Assembly (NCBI RefSeq): GCF_963678635.1
Contig: NC_087062.1
Location: 67,939,415 to 68,003,414, forward strand
Direction of reading: 5' to 3'
DNA: 64,000 nucleotides
Source of the DNA: Symsagittifera roscoffensis
Lineage: Eukaryota > Xenacoelomorpha > Acoela > Convolutidae
This document shows positions 53,931 to 64,000 of the stretch, in pieces (position 1 is the stretch's first letter; each line of letters starts with the position of its first letter). Made by a program: the position numbers and the translations under genes. The notes under the pieces are model-generated. The model had not been told where the DNA came from and did not search any database. It saw only the letters and a list, made by a program, of their open reading frames with translations.

Positions 53931-54218
53931 AGAACATCCCGATCACGGGCAAATACCTGTATTTTTGGTGACAAGAGTCAGCGAGAGAAACGTGATAGAT
54001 CCTGAGCATGTGATGCTGGCGTTGACATGGCTTAGGGACTTCCTGGTTGAAAGAGAGATAAGTGAGGTCTCAATGCAGGTTTATGATCCGAACAGGGGAA
54101 GGTTGAGCCCTAGGATTCTATGCGCAAATCCTGCACGTGATCTTTGCAGAAACGGAAATAATGGTACATCTACTCAAGAAGTACTATTTGAGCATCGCCT
54201 AAGCTTCGGGAGGACACG
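53931..54218 (+). pseudogene. Block Y, conserved C-terminal region of unknown function
   Basis: VTRVSERNVIDPEHVMLALT, then LRDFLVEREISEVSMQVYDP and NRGRLSPR. The ALxxLRxxL...I...VYDPNRGRL phrasing is reminiscent of the C-terminal half of macro-domain-like folds, but that is only an impression. The first part (54005-54067) recurs at 62891-62953. Confidence 0.5.
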
Positions 54219-57200
54219 AGAGTCTCGAGTTGGGGGCACGAGGGTCTTGAGCTAGGTATGAAGGGGGCACGCGTCAGGAAAATTGGTTTTAGTATGATTG
54301 GCATGACAATTAAAACAGAATTTTCAATTCGAACTATATGATGCTAAAACATAGGATGGATCTGCATGTTCTTAATACCTAATTGAATCATTCAATCAGA
54401 AAATGTCAGAATAATGTTTCAAAGGTACCAAAAGGGGAGGTTTAGGCTGGTCATGAGCAAAACATTGGTCTATAACTCAGTTTTTTTTCAGATTGGTTTG
54501 AATCAAAAAAATAAAAACGATAACTGGATTGAAAAGACAAGAGTAACAGAAGAAAACAAAAACATCGAACAGCTTTTTGCAATCGTTATTGAATAAAGAT
54601 ATCTCTTGAGTATTAATCTGGCAAGGGTTTTTCTTGAGTTGATCTAGATTAGGCATTTCTTGAGCAAGCTGTTTCGTGAGATCTCTTGAGAAAAGAAAAA
54701 CAGTAATGGCACATCGTTTCTGGAATTCTGTGCCCACACTCTTGACTGCAACCTCTCCTGCTGAAACAGAAAACCCACACTCGACGAGCTCTACATGAGC
54801 TCGAGACACCTTGAAGGGAGAAACTCATGCACGCAAGTGGATGAGAGGCTCGCGATAATGCTTAATGCCATCCTGCAACTGTAGTCGCAAGGATAATGCA
54901 GGGAATCAGCGACCGAAGCTGTGCTAATGGTGGGTTGCACTTCGGATAGGATCTCGAATCAAGAGCAAATCAGATGGCTATCCTGGAATGTTGACAGAGG
55001 CGTGAGGGGATTTGACCTTAGAGGAACCCCGGATTGGGTAACACGACGGAATATGGCGCGGGAGAATTTCTTCTTCCGACCAGTCCACCAGCAGGGGTAG
55101 GGAGCCAGTCTACCAGCAAGTTATTATCAATGATACGGTCCCAACAAACGGAGGAGACGTATCTGGATCTCAGCAACCTGAAATGAGAACTGGAAAGGGC
55201 CCGGAGGGAACGGCACAAAGGCAATCTTGACAGGGAAGAAGCGAATCTTGAGCGAGATGAGGCGAACCACCAGCGGACCAAGAGTCTCGAGTTGGGGGCA
55301 CGAGGTTCTTGAGCTAGGTATGAAGGGGGCACGCGTCAGAAAAATTGGTTTTAGTATGATTGGCATGACAATTAAAACAGAATTTTCAATTCGAACTATA
55401 TGATGCTAAAACATAGGATAGATCTGCATGTTCTTAATACCTAATTGAATCATTTAATCAAAAAATGTCAGAATAATGTTTCAAAGATACCAAGGGGGGA
55501 GGTTTAGGCTGGTCATGAACAAAACATTGGTCTAAAACTCAATTTTTTTTTCAGATTGGTTTGAATCAAAAACATAAAAACGATAACTGGATTGAAAAGA
55601 CAAGAGTAACAGAAGAAAACAAAGGCATCGAACAGCTTTTTGCAATCGTTATTGAATAAAGGTATTTCTTGAGTAATAATCTGGGAAGGGTTTTTCTTGA
55701 GTTGATCTAAATTAGGCATTTCTTGAGCAAGCTGTTTCGTGAGATCTCTTGAGAAAAGAAAAACAGTAATGGCACATCGTTTCTGGAATTCTGTGCCCAC
55801 ACTTTTGACTGCAACCTCTCCTGCTGAAACAGAAAACCCACACTCGACGAGCTCTACAAGCGCTCGAGACACCTTGAAGGGAGAATCTCATACACGCAAG
55901 TGGATGAGAGGCTCGCGATAATGCTTAATGCCATCCTGCAAATGGAGTCGCAAGGATAATGCAGGGAATCAGCGACTGAAGCTGTGCTAATGGTGGGTTA
56001 CACTTCGGATAGGATCTCGAATCAAGAACAAATCAGATGGCTATCCTGGAATGTTGACAGAGGCGTGAGGGGATTTGACCTTAGAGGAACCCCGGATTGG
56101 GTAACACGACGGAATATGGCGCGGGAGAATTTCTTCTTCCGACCAGTCCACCAGCAGGGGTAGGGACCCAGTCTACCAGCAAGCTATTATCAATGATACG
56201 ATCCCAACAAACGGAGGAGACGTATCTGGATCTCAGCAACCTGAAATGGGAACTGGAAAGGGCCCGGAGGGAACGGCTCAAAGGCAATCTTGACAGGGAA
56301 GAAGCGAATCTTGAGCGAGATGAGGCGAACCACGAGCGGACCAAGAGTCTCGAGTTGGGGGCACGAGGTTCTTGAGCTAGGTATGAAGGGGGCACGCTTC
56401 AGGAAAATTGGTTTTAGTATGATTGGCATGACAATTAAAACAGAATTTTCAATTCGAACTATATGATGCTAAAACATAAGATGGATCTGCATGTTCTTAA
56501 TTGCTAATTGAATCATTTAATCAGAAAATGTCACAATAATGTTTCAAAGATACCAAGGGGTGAGGTTAAGGCTGGTCATGAGCAAAACATTGGTCTAAAA
56601 CTCAGTTTTTTTTCAGATTGGTTTTGAATCAAAAACATAAAAACGATAACTGGATTGAAAAGACAAGAGTAACAGAAGAAAACAAAGACATCGAACAGCT
56701 TTTTGCAATCGTTATTGAATAAAGGTATTTCTTGAGTAATAATCTGGGAAGGGTTTTTCTTGAGTTGATCTAGATTAGGCATTTCTTGAGCAAGCTGTTT
56801 CGTGAGATCTCTTGAGAAAAGAAAAACAGTAATGGCACATCGTTTCTGGAATTCTGTGCCCACACTCTTGACTGCAACCTCTCCTGCTGAAACAGAAAAC
56901 CCACACTCAACGAGCTCTACAAGCGCTCGAGACACCTTGAAGGGAGAATCTCATACACGCAAGTGGATGAGAGGCTCGCGATAATGCTTAATGCCATCCT
57001 GCAACTGGAGTCGCAAGGATAATGCAGGGAATCAGCGACCGAAGCTGTGCTAATGGTGGGTTGCACTTCGGATAGGATCTCGAATCAAGAGCAAATCGGA
57101 TGGCTATCCTGGAATGTTGACAGAGGCGTGAGGGGATTTGACCTTGCGAGGAACCCCGGATTGGGTAACACGACGGAATATGACGCGGGAGACTTCCTTC

Positions 57201-59509
57201 TTCCGACCAGTCCACCAGCAGGGGTAGGGACCCAGTCTACCAGCAAGCTATTATCAATGATACGGTCCCAACAAACGGAGGAGACGTATCTGGACGTGAG
57301 CAACCTGAAATGGGAACTGGAAAGGGCCCGGAGGGAACGGCACAAAGGCAATCTTGACAGGGAAGAAGCGAATCTTGAGCGAGATGAGGCGAACCACGAG
57401 CGGACCAAGAGTCTCGAGTTGGGGGCACGGGGGTCTTGAGCTAGGTATGAAGGGGGCACGCGTCAGGAAAATTGGTTTTAGTATGATTGGCATGACAATT
57501 AAAACAGAATTTTCAATTCGAACTATATGATGCTAAAACATAGGATGGATCTGCATGTTCTTAATACCTAATTGAATCATTCAATCAGAAAATGTCAGAA
57601 TAATGTTTCAAAGGTACCAAAAGGGGAGGTTTAGGCTGGTCATGAGCAAAACATTGGTCTATAACTCAGTTTTTTTTCAGATTGGTTTGAATCAAAAAAA
57701 TAAAAACGATAACTGGATTGAAAAGACAAGAGTAACAGAAGAAAACAAAAACATCGAACAGCTTTTTGCAATCGTTATTGAATAAAGATATCTCTTGAGT
57801 ATTAATCTGGCAAGGGTTTTTCTTGAGTTGATCTAGATTAGGCATTTCTTGAGCAAGCTGTTTCGTGAGATCTCTTGAGAAAAGAAAAACAGTAATGGCA
57901 CATCGTTTCTGGAATTCTGTGCCCACACTCTTGACTGCAACCTCTCCTGCTGAAACAGAAAACCCACACTCGACGAGCTCTACATGAGCTCGAGACACCT
58001 TGAAGGGAGAAACTCATGCACGCAAGTGGATGAGAGGCTCGCGATAATGCTTAATGCCATCCTGCAACTGTAGTCGCAAGGATAATGCAGGGAATCAGCG
58101 ACCGAAGCTGTGCTAATGGTGGGTTGCACTTCGGATAGGATCTCGAATCAAGAGCAAATCAGATGGCTATCCTGGAATGTTGACAGAGGCGTGAGGGGAT
58201 TTGACCTTGCGAGGAACCCCGGATTGGGTAACACGACGGAATATGGCGCGGGAGAATTTCTTCTTCCGACCAGTCCACCAGCAGGGGTAGGGACCCAGTC
58301 TACCAGCAAGCTATTATCAATGATACGGTCCCAACAAACGGAGGAGACGTATCTGGATCTCAGCAACCTGAAATGGGAACTGGAAAGGGCCCGGAGGGAA
58401 CGGCTCAAAGGCAATCTTGACAGGGAAGAAGCGAATCTTGAGCGAGATGAGGCGAACCACGAGCGGACCAAGAGTCTCGAGTTGGGGGCACGAGGGTCTT
58501 GAGCTAGGTATGAAGGGGGCACACGTCAGGAAAATTGGCTTTAGAATGATTGGCATGACAATTAAAACAGAATTTTCAATTCGAACTATATGATGCTAAA
58601 ACATAGGATGGATCTGCATGTTCTTAATACCTAATTGAATCATTCAATCAGAAAATGTCAGAATAATGTTTCAAAGGTACCAAGGGGGGAGGTTTAGGCT
58701 GGTCATGAGCAAAACATTGGTCTATAACTCAGTTTTTTTTTCAGATTGGTTTTGAATCAAAAACATAAAAACGATAACTGGATTGAAAAGACAAGAGTAA
58801 CAGAAGAAAACAAAGACATCGAACAGCTTTTCGCAATCGTTATTGAATAAAGGTATTTCTTGAGTATTAATCTGGCAAGGGTTTTTCTTGAGTTGATCTA
58901 GATTAGGTATTTCTTGAGCAAGCTGTTTCGTGAGATCTCTTGAGAAAAGAAAAACAGTAATGGCACATCGTTTCTGGAATTCTGTGCCCACACTCTTGAC
59001 TGCAACTTCTCCTGCTGAAACAGAAAACCCACACTCGACGAGCTCTACAAGTGCTCGAGACACCTTGAAGGGAGAAGCTCATGCACGCAAGTGGATGAGA
59101 GGCTCGCAATAATGCTTAATGCCATCCTGCAACTGGAGTCGCAAGGATAATGCAGGGAATCAGCGACCGAAGCTGTGCTAATGGTGGGTTACACTTCGGA
59201 TAGGATCTCGAATCAAGAGCAAATCAGATGGCTATCCTGGAATGTTGACAGAGGCGTGAGGGGATTTGACTTTGCGAGGATCCCCGGATTGGGTAACACG
59301 ACGGAACATGGCGCGGGAGAATTTCTTCTTCTGACCAGTCCACCAGCAGGGGTAGGGACCCAGTCTACCAGCAAGCTATTATCAATGATACGGTCCCAAC
59401 AAACGGAGGAGACGTATCTGGATCTCAGCAACCTCAAATGGGAACTGGAAAGGGCCCAGAGGGAACGGCACAAAGGCAATCTTGACATGGAAGAAGCGAA
59501 TCTTGAGCG
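54219..59509 (+). repeat. Tandem array, five units of about 1063 bp
   Basis: The units start at AGAGTCTCGAGTTGGGGGCA: 54219, 55281, 56344, 57408 and 58471, giving lengths 1062, 1063, 1064 and 1063, with a fifth unit broken off after GAATCTTGAGCG at 59509. Identity is very high. Units 1 and 4 share private variants (for example AAAGGTACCAAAAGGGGAGG and ATCAAAAAAATAAAAACG), so the array has higher-order history. Each unit contains about 600 bp of mostly non-coding sequence and about 400 bp encoding a coiled-coil region. Confidence 0.97.
54840..55312 (+). pseudogene. Coiled-coil coding segment of array unit 1
   Basis: Repeated in every unit. The readable protein is VDERLAIMLNAILQLE, an in-frame TAA, then MVGCTSDRISNQEQIR, VDRGVRGFDLARNPGL and finally the helical YLDLSNLKWELERARRER with EEANLERDEANHERTKS before a stop. 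In units 3 and 4 the second part is a 130-codon open frame (57047-57439, 58110-58502). Gag-like in charge pattern, but no domain named. Confidence 0.6.
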
Positions 59510-59600
59510 GAAACAAGCGGTTCTCGATCTGAAATTAGTGAGGGCTGAACGGGAAAAGCCCAGAAATTGCAAGAAAGTGCGGCGAATTGCGAGCAGATAA
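59175..59600 (+). pseudogene. Coiled-coil segment continuing past the array (unit 5)
   Basis: A 141-codon open frame that starts as the coiled-coil segment of array unit 5 and, at 59510, changes to a unique continuation: ERKQAVLDLKLVRAEREKPR, then a stop. Thus the array units are truncated versions of this longer sequence or were made from it. Confidence 0.65.
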
Positions 59601-59686
59601 AATCAAAAATCGAACGACTACAAAGGAGATAGCAAGAGTTTGCAAACAGCAAGGAGAGAAAAAAGAAGACGATGACTGAACCCGTG

Positions 59687-59967
59687 GTGACAAGATCGAG
59701 ACCAGAGACGCGGATGGAAGTGGATTAAGCCCCCAGGTCGAGCAGTCGCTTAAATCTGGATCGTGTGGCCCGGGAGCACATGAATGAAAGCCTGAAAACA
59801 TGGACAACACCCGAGCTCGTCTCTTCTATGAGAAATCTGGAGGTAGGTCGAATCAGACCATTAATGGACATTGCACTGCCAAGATTGACGCCCAGTTCGA
59901 CCATTGGAAGTCAAACTGGAATGGAGACATCACGTCTCAAGGAGTTCAGCGCGTGAGGAGCAGCCGG
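59687..59967 (+). repeat. Block Z, copy 1 (without SGNH domain)
   Basis: It recurs at 62954-63268. Shared text includes GTGACAAGATCGAGACCAGA, GGAAGTGGAT-AAGCCCCCAGG and GTCGAATCAGACCATTAATG. The encoded sequence is MNESLKTWTTPELVSSMRNL (or EGLETWTTAELVSSMRNL) and EVGRIRPLMDIALP. Just after GAGGAGCAGCCGGCCA the two copies diverge; this copy lacks the SGNH part. Confidence 0.9.
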
Positions 59968-60830
59968 CCACCTGGAAAGAGGAAGGTGGCCGTTCCTAAC
60001 ACCGAGACTGGAGAATGTCAAGGAAAAGATGAGGGAGAGCGCACCTCCCCTGGTTAAGCAGATCCGTGAAATTTTGGAGGAGCAGCTTGAAATCGCAGAG
60101 AAGAGAGAAATGACAGTAGGGAGATTGGTCACGTCAGCCAATGAGCTAACTATCGGTGGTTTCCGGAGGGAGCATGCAAAAATTGAACTGAGGACCAGGA
60201 AGACATACGAAACCTTGAGATTCTTGAGTCCATGCTGGGAGAAGAAATACATGAACAAAGTGTTTTACGCGGGGAATACCATCTTCGATGCATTTGTGCA
60301 GGACCTCTTGAACATGCCAATCAACTCCTACTAGCCTTGTATCTGGTATACCCCAGGTACTTATTCAACATGGGTCCGGCATGCATATTTAGTAGAGGTG
60401 TGGAAACGCTCAGGATCGACGGATACTTGACATTGGTACTGTTGAAGCATGAAACCTGACCGCGTTTCATCGACTGATGAAGTATGGGTAGCCCCTGTCG
60501 ATGAGAAAGGCCCACCCGAGTGTGGAGATTTACTCCTACGAATCTGCTGCTGGGTTGAAGACACTGCTGGTGGAATACCTCTTAATGCAGAACCTGACTG
60601 GCAAGGAAAGGAATGGAATCCGAAGACTAGAGAAGAGATGAGGGAGGCAAATGGAGGCATAACTCTCCTAACCGAATTGTGTCTGGCGATGAGATCTGAT
60701 CCCTTGGGAATGATCAGAGGGCTGGGGGAGGTAGTGACCTGCATCTACAGGCCAGCCGTGACGTATGCCTGCCGGACCCACTTGTTGCGGCGTATCGACA
60801 TTCAATGGTACACGTGAGCTTAACCAGCAT
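59968..60830 (+). pseudogene. Gypsy-like family ORF of unknown function, decayed
   Basis: Two frames continue each other across a shift: PPLVKQIREILEEQLEIAEK, then TIGGFRREHAKIELRT, FDAFVQDLLNMPIN, LALYLVYPRYLFNMGPA, and then WQGKEWNPKTREEMREANGG, ITLLTELCLAMRSDPLGMIR. It reads like one globular helical protein of about 250 residues. I do not recognise the fold. Confidence 0.55.
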
Positions 60831-61640
60831 TCTGGATGGGACGGCGCTGAATTGGTGTAAGCAGGAGGACTTGAGAACACAGATGATTAAAACGGTGCTG
60901 TTCAGGAAAGTGAAGGATCCAGAGTTAATAGTGCTCAACTCCAGTGGCCAGCTCCAGTGCAGGATGGGGGCAAAACGAAAAGGTCCCATCAAGTTCTACC
61001 CGAAGTTCTGGAACTTGAATCCAGTGGCATGAAACACAAGAGAGGTCATGAGGATCCCGGCGTGGTTGAAGAGTTTTGTGTTCGAGAAGAAGGATTAAGA
61101 AACGATACTTGAGCAGGACGTGCTACCCGCTATGATCCCCGAGTTCCCGATGGTGAGACGGATGATGTTGAGGATGAATAGCCCGATGGTAGTCCCGTCG
61201 ATACATGCGAAAGAAGCGGTGGAGTGGCAGTAGAAGGTGTTCACGGACAGCTGGGTCCCCTTATTCATCGGTTACTTGGAAGCGGTGTACTTCCACACTT
61301 GCGAAATTAAAATAAGTTCGTGGACTACTCAAGCAAAGAAGATGCGGGGTTCGATGTCTCCTTAGTATGAAATTTGGGAAGTTCTAAAGACGCTTGAGAC
61401 ACTGGATTCGAAAGCAAGATGGCCATATACGACAACTGGAGGATGTTCATGCAGGAAGGTCACATAGCTCTGAAGGAAGACATGGCGTGCACCACGAGAC
61501 AGCATCTAGCACCTTATGGGTTGGAGGAGGTAGAGTTGAGACAGGAGGGACAAAAATTGGACGCGGTAGGGACCCTTTATGTGCCCCTTGCTGACCACAA
61601 GGCAACAGACCCAATAATACCTTCACCCCTGTAATTCGGC
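60831..61640 (+). pseudogene. Gypsy-like family coding region, heavily broken
   Basis: Continues the previous region with pieces such as EVMRIPAWLKSFVFEKKD, MIPEFPMVRRMMLRMNS and WVPLFIGYLEAVYFHTCE separated by TAA and TAG codons, then YDNWRMFMQEGHIALKEDMA in a 71-codon frame to 61634. No domain recognised. Confidence 0.45.
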
Positions 61641-61730
61641 ACCCCAGGGAATAGAAGAAGTCTTCCCGTAGAAAATAGATTCAAGGATGCATTGGAGAGA
61701 GATTAAGCGGAGTCAGGATAGGGAGAAAGT

Positions 61731-62141
61731 ATGGAAGAATCTTTCAGTGAAGCTGGAGAAGAAATGGAGTTGGGGACTACGTCCGACGAGGGAGCAGTGA
61801 CCGGGAATTTTAATCCTGGCACCACGCGTGAGCTGTTGCAAGACTTGAGTGGTGATGGCTGGGCGGACACGGCCACCCCACCCTTGGGGTCTCTTTGCAA
61901 GAATCTTGAGCTGCCTCTGGCGAGTGAACCCTCTAACATGGGGATGGTGCTGTTGAGCGATGAAGCGAGGGAAAAGATTACCTTTGATGGGAACAAGTGG
62001 ATGTTCCTGAGAACGCTGGATGAAAAGGCATGCCGGGATTTTTTGAGCAAACTCAATCAGAAAGTGGAACGTAAAGTCAAGTTGGACGATTTCAATGAAG
62101 AGTTGTGGGACACTGTAGATGGATTTGGGGAACTGTCGTGA
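61731..62141 (+). CDS. Open reading frame of unknown function in gypsy-like cluster
   Basis: An intact 136-codon frame starting MEESFSEAGEEMELGTTSDE, acidic at the N terminus, with a more globular C-terminal part (NKWMFLRTLDEKACRDFLSK, then KLDDFNEELWDTVDGF). It has no recognised domain. It is the only unbroken frame of its length in this part, but probably still a polyprotein fragment, not a free gene. Confidence 0.35.
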   Translation: MEESFSEAGEEMELGTTSDEGAVTGNFNPGTTRELLQDLSGDGWADTATPPLGSLCKNLELPLASEPSNMGMVLLSDEAREKITFDGNKWMFLRTLDEKACRDFLSKLNQKVERKVKLDDFNEELWDTVDGFGELS

Positions 62142-62386
62142 TGGCCACTGGACTACATGAGAAAGCGAGAGGAGAGCTGCCCGAAAAGATGATTCAGCTG
62201 AGGGAGCAGAAGCAGAGTACCGAGGCCAAATCATGTAAAGTTATCCAAAAAAAAGACACAAAATGAGGAAATTAGGATTGAAATTGATGATAAGAGTAAA
62301 ACTGATATTATAATTAAAGATAATAATATTCTTAAGGCTAGAGAAGGGGGAGGCAAGAGTCGGATAAAGGAGATCTGGACAAAGAA

Positions 62387-62839
62387 GTGGTGTCAGTGAT
62401 GATTGTGACTAGGCCCCCGAGCAAAGGTTTGAGGTCTAGGAAAAGGAAACGTGAGGTAGAAGAAGCGTCTCCTTCCACGGAGGCGGTTTCGGAGAAAAAC
62501 TTGAAGGAGACGGCTCCCATGGTTCTAGCAAGGTGGAAAACGGCGACCTACAGGGGCAATTCAGCGGCCCGGAGGTTGATTGAATTGTTAGTCAAAATGG
62601 AAGCCTCGACGACTCCGGGAACGGAAGAAGGCTTCAAACCTCTAAAGGCGATTGCAAAAAGGGGTTCCACCAGTGGGCAGATTTGGAAAGTAGACGTGTG
62701 CAAAGATTGGATTTCAACTCAACACCAGAGTTTAGGGAAACAGGTGTTAATTGACCCTCTTGAGAGAGGACCAACGAGAAAAACCGCTCGCCCGTGGTGG
62801 ATAGCCCTAGAAACCACGAAAAATTGGAAAGCTGCCTGA
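62387..62839 (+). CDS. Open reading frame of unknown function, basic N terminus
   Basis: An intact 150-codon frame. A basic stretch (SKGLRSRKRKREVEEASPST) could serve as a nuclear signal, followed by LARWKTATYRGNSAARRLIE and a C-terminal PLERGPTRKTARPWWIALET. No family recognised. It ends shortly before the copy-Z/SGNH segment. Confidence 0.35.
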   Translation: MVSVMIVTRPPSKGLRSRKRKREVEEASPSTEAVSEKNLKETAPMVLARWKTATYRGNSAARRLIELLVKMEASTTPGTEEGFKPLKAIAKRGSTSGQIWKVDVCKDWISTQHQSLGKQVLIDPLERGPTRKTARPWWIALETTKNWKAA

Positions 62840-62890
62840 AGAAACTTGATTGCGGGATATCTAGGAAGCGTCGGAATTGGGCTACCTACA

Positions 62891-62953
62891 TGTGATGCTG
62901 GCGTTGACACGGCTTAGGGACTTCCTGGTTGAAAGAGAGATAAGTGAGGTGAC
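62891..62953 (+). repeat. Partial block Y copy fused to block Z
   Basis: A 63-bp near-identical copy of 54005-54067 (TGATGCTGGCGTTGACA-GGC ... GAAAGAGAGATAAGTGAGGT), joined without spacer to block Z at 62954. Confidence 0.9.
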
Positions 62954-64000
62954 AAGATCGAGACCAGAGTCGAGGATGGAAGTGGATGAAGCCCCCAGGT
63001 CGAGCGGTCGCTTAAATCTGAATCGCGTGGCCCAGGAGCACATGAATGAAGGCCTGGAAACATGGACAACTGCCGAGCTCGTCTCGTCTATGAGAAATCT
63101 GGAGGTAGGTCGAATCAGACCATTAATGGACATTGCACTGCCAGGATTGACGCCCAGTTCGACCAGTGGAACTCAAACTGGAATGGGGACATCACGCCTC
63201 AAGGAGTTGCAGGAAAGGTTGCAGTCAAGAGCTCTCCAGAGTCCAGCGCGTGAGGAGCAGCCGGCCAACTGGAGGGAATATCCAGTGAGGAGTGTCATCA
63301 TAGCGAATTATAAGAAGAACACCGACGGCGCTCATCACAGGCACAACCAAGAGAATTGGACGACGGCGCAACGTGAGAGGAGGGATGCCTACCACGATGC
63401 AGCTTGGGCTGAGGGCTTCACGCAGCCTGGAATACCAGAAGGTGCAGTCCACTTGATCATTGGGGACAGTCTTGCCCGGGTCCTGACAAGAATCCAGGCG
63501 CAGTGGCAAGTGGGGATCTTGTGTTTCTCTTGTGCAGCAGGGCCATAGATGTTGGCGTCGCTAGAGATGCTTGAGATGGGGAAAATATACACGGTCACCT
63601 TAATGATAGGGACCAACGAAGTTTCCAGAGGTGAATCAAGGAAGATGATGAGGCTGCATGCCAAAAGGGTTGCATTCTTGAGAAGCTGAGAATCTATCTG
63701 AACCCAGCCATACTCACCATTTGCACTGTCCCCTACAATATGATGTCCGACAGAACGTGACGAACATGAATGAAAGAGTGCGCCACATCAACGAAATCAA
63801 TAGGCAAATTCAACAAAGAAGCGTACTGGCCGTGAGATTGCTTGACGTAGCAAGAATGATGGAGGATTGCCTTCCGGAAAGCTCATCCCCGGACGGCATC
63901 CATTTCGACAGGCCCAGTGGCACGGAGTGGCTGAACGGTGTCTTCAAGAAGCACAAAAACTTTCTTGAGTCGGATATGGTGGAAACTGGTGGTCAGTTCA
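62954..64000 (+). pseudogene. Block Z copy 2 with SGNH (GDSL) hydrolase-like domain
   Basis: After block Z (RIRPLMDIALPGLTPSSTS) comes VRSVIIANYKKN, then the SGNH signatures: block I VHLIIGDSLARVL (63451-63489), block III YTVTLMIGTNEVSRGES (about 63582-63632) and block V SPDGIHFDRPSGTEWLNGVF (about 63886-63945). A TAG at 63546-63548, a TGA at about 63687 and another near 63760 force frame changes, so it is a pseudogene as assembled. The window ends inside the element. Confidence 0.78.

Noticed and set aside
54477-59652. Repeated minus-strand open frames in the 1063-bp array (for example 110-124 codons beginning MSRA and MPPS).
   Set aside because: They lie opposite the coiled-coil coding segment or span the non-coding part, and their preservation follows simply from recent duplication.

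Overview
The window is nuclear DNA of an invertebrate animal. It holds three intron-containing host genes, all on the minus strand: an AKT-type kinase with a PH domain, the ciliary membrane protein TMEM17 and the lysosomal small GTPase ARL8. Exon joins were placed by GT-AG sites that restore the conserved protein. About 90% of the window is introns, intergenic DNA and transposable elements. The phylum cannot be settled from this sequence alone.

Layout. 1-8 kb: the 5' half of AKT, with PH domain and kinase N-lobe on three coding exons; the rest of the kinase lies beyond the left edge. Its introns hold a TIR transposon with a tRNA-derived SINE inside it, copies of a ~270-bp dispersed repeat, and a 23-bp copy of AKT's own exon. 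8.7-13 kb: a TGGA-type satellite, a degenerate tandem repeat, a second SINE and a large foldback. 14.1-16.2 kb: TMEM17 on two coding exons. 20.0-34.0 kb: ARL8 on three coding exons; its 10.7-kb first intron carries a BEL/Pao retrotransposon with three LTR copies. 34.3-34.7 kb: a small TIR element with an intact 9-bp target-site duplication. 35-39.3 kb: a CR1-like LINE with an esterase-like ORF1. 40.2-44.2 kb: a Penelope-like element between two direct pseudo-LTRs. 45-45.5 kb: a LINE reverse-transcriptase fragment.

From about 45.5 kb to the right edge the base composition becomes clearly richer in G+C. This part is a decayed cluster of one large Ty3/gypsy-like family: gag, protease, RT, RNase H and half an integrase, then a five-copy tandem array with a period of about 1063 bp, then rearranged 5' blocks of the same family, the last of which encodes an SGNH (GDSL) hydrolase-like domain.

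Most notable: a PHD-type zinc finger inserted between RT motifs B and C of the Penelope-like element; the SGNH domain and 1063-bp array of the gypsy-like family; and two TIR transposons whose ends are built of repeated short words. None of the retroelement genes is intact. The three host genes show no disabling change. They act in unrelated processes (growth signalling, ciliary transition zone, lysosome positioning), so no joint function is implied.
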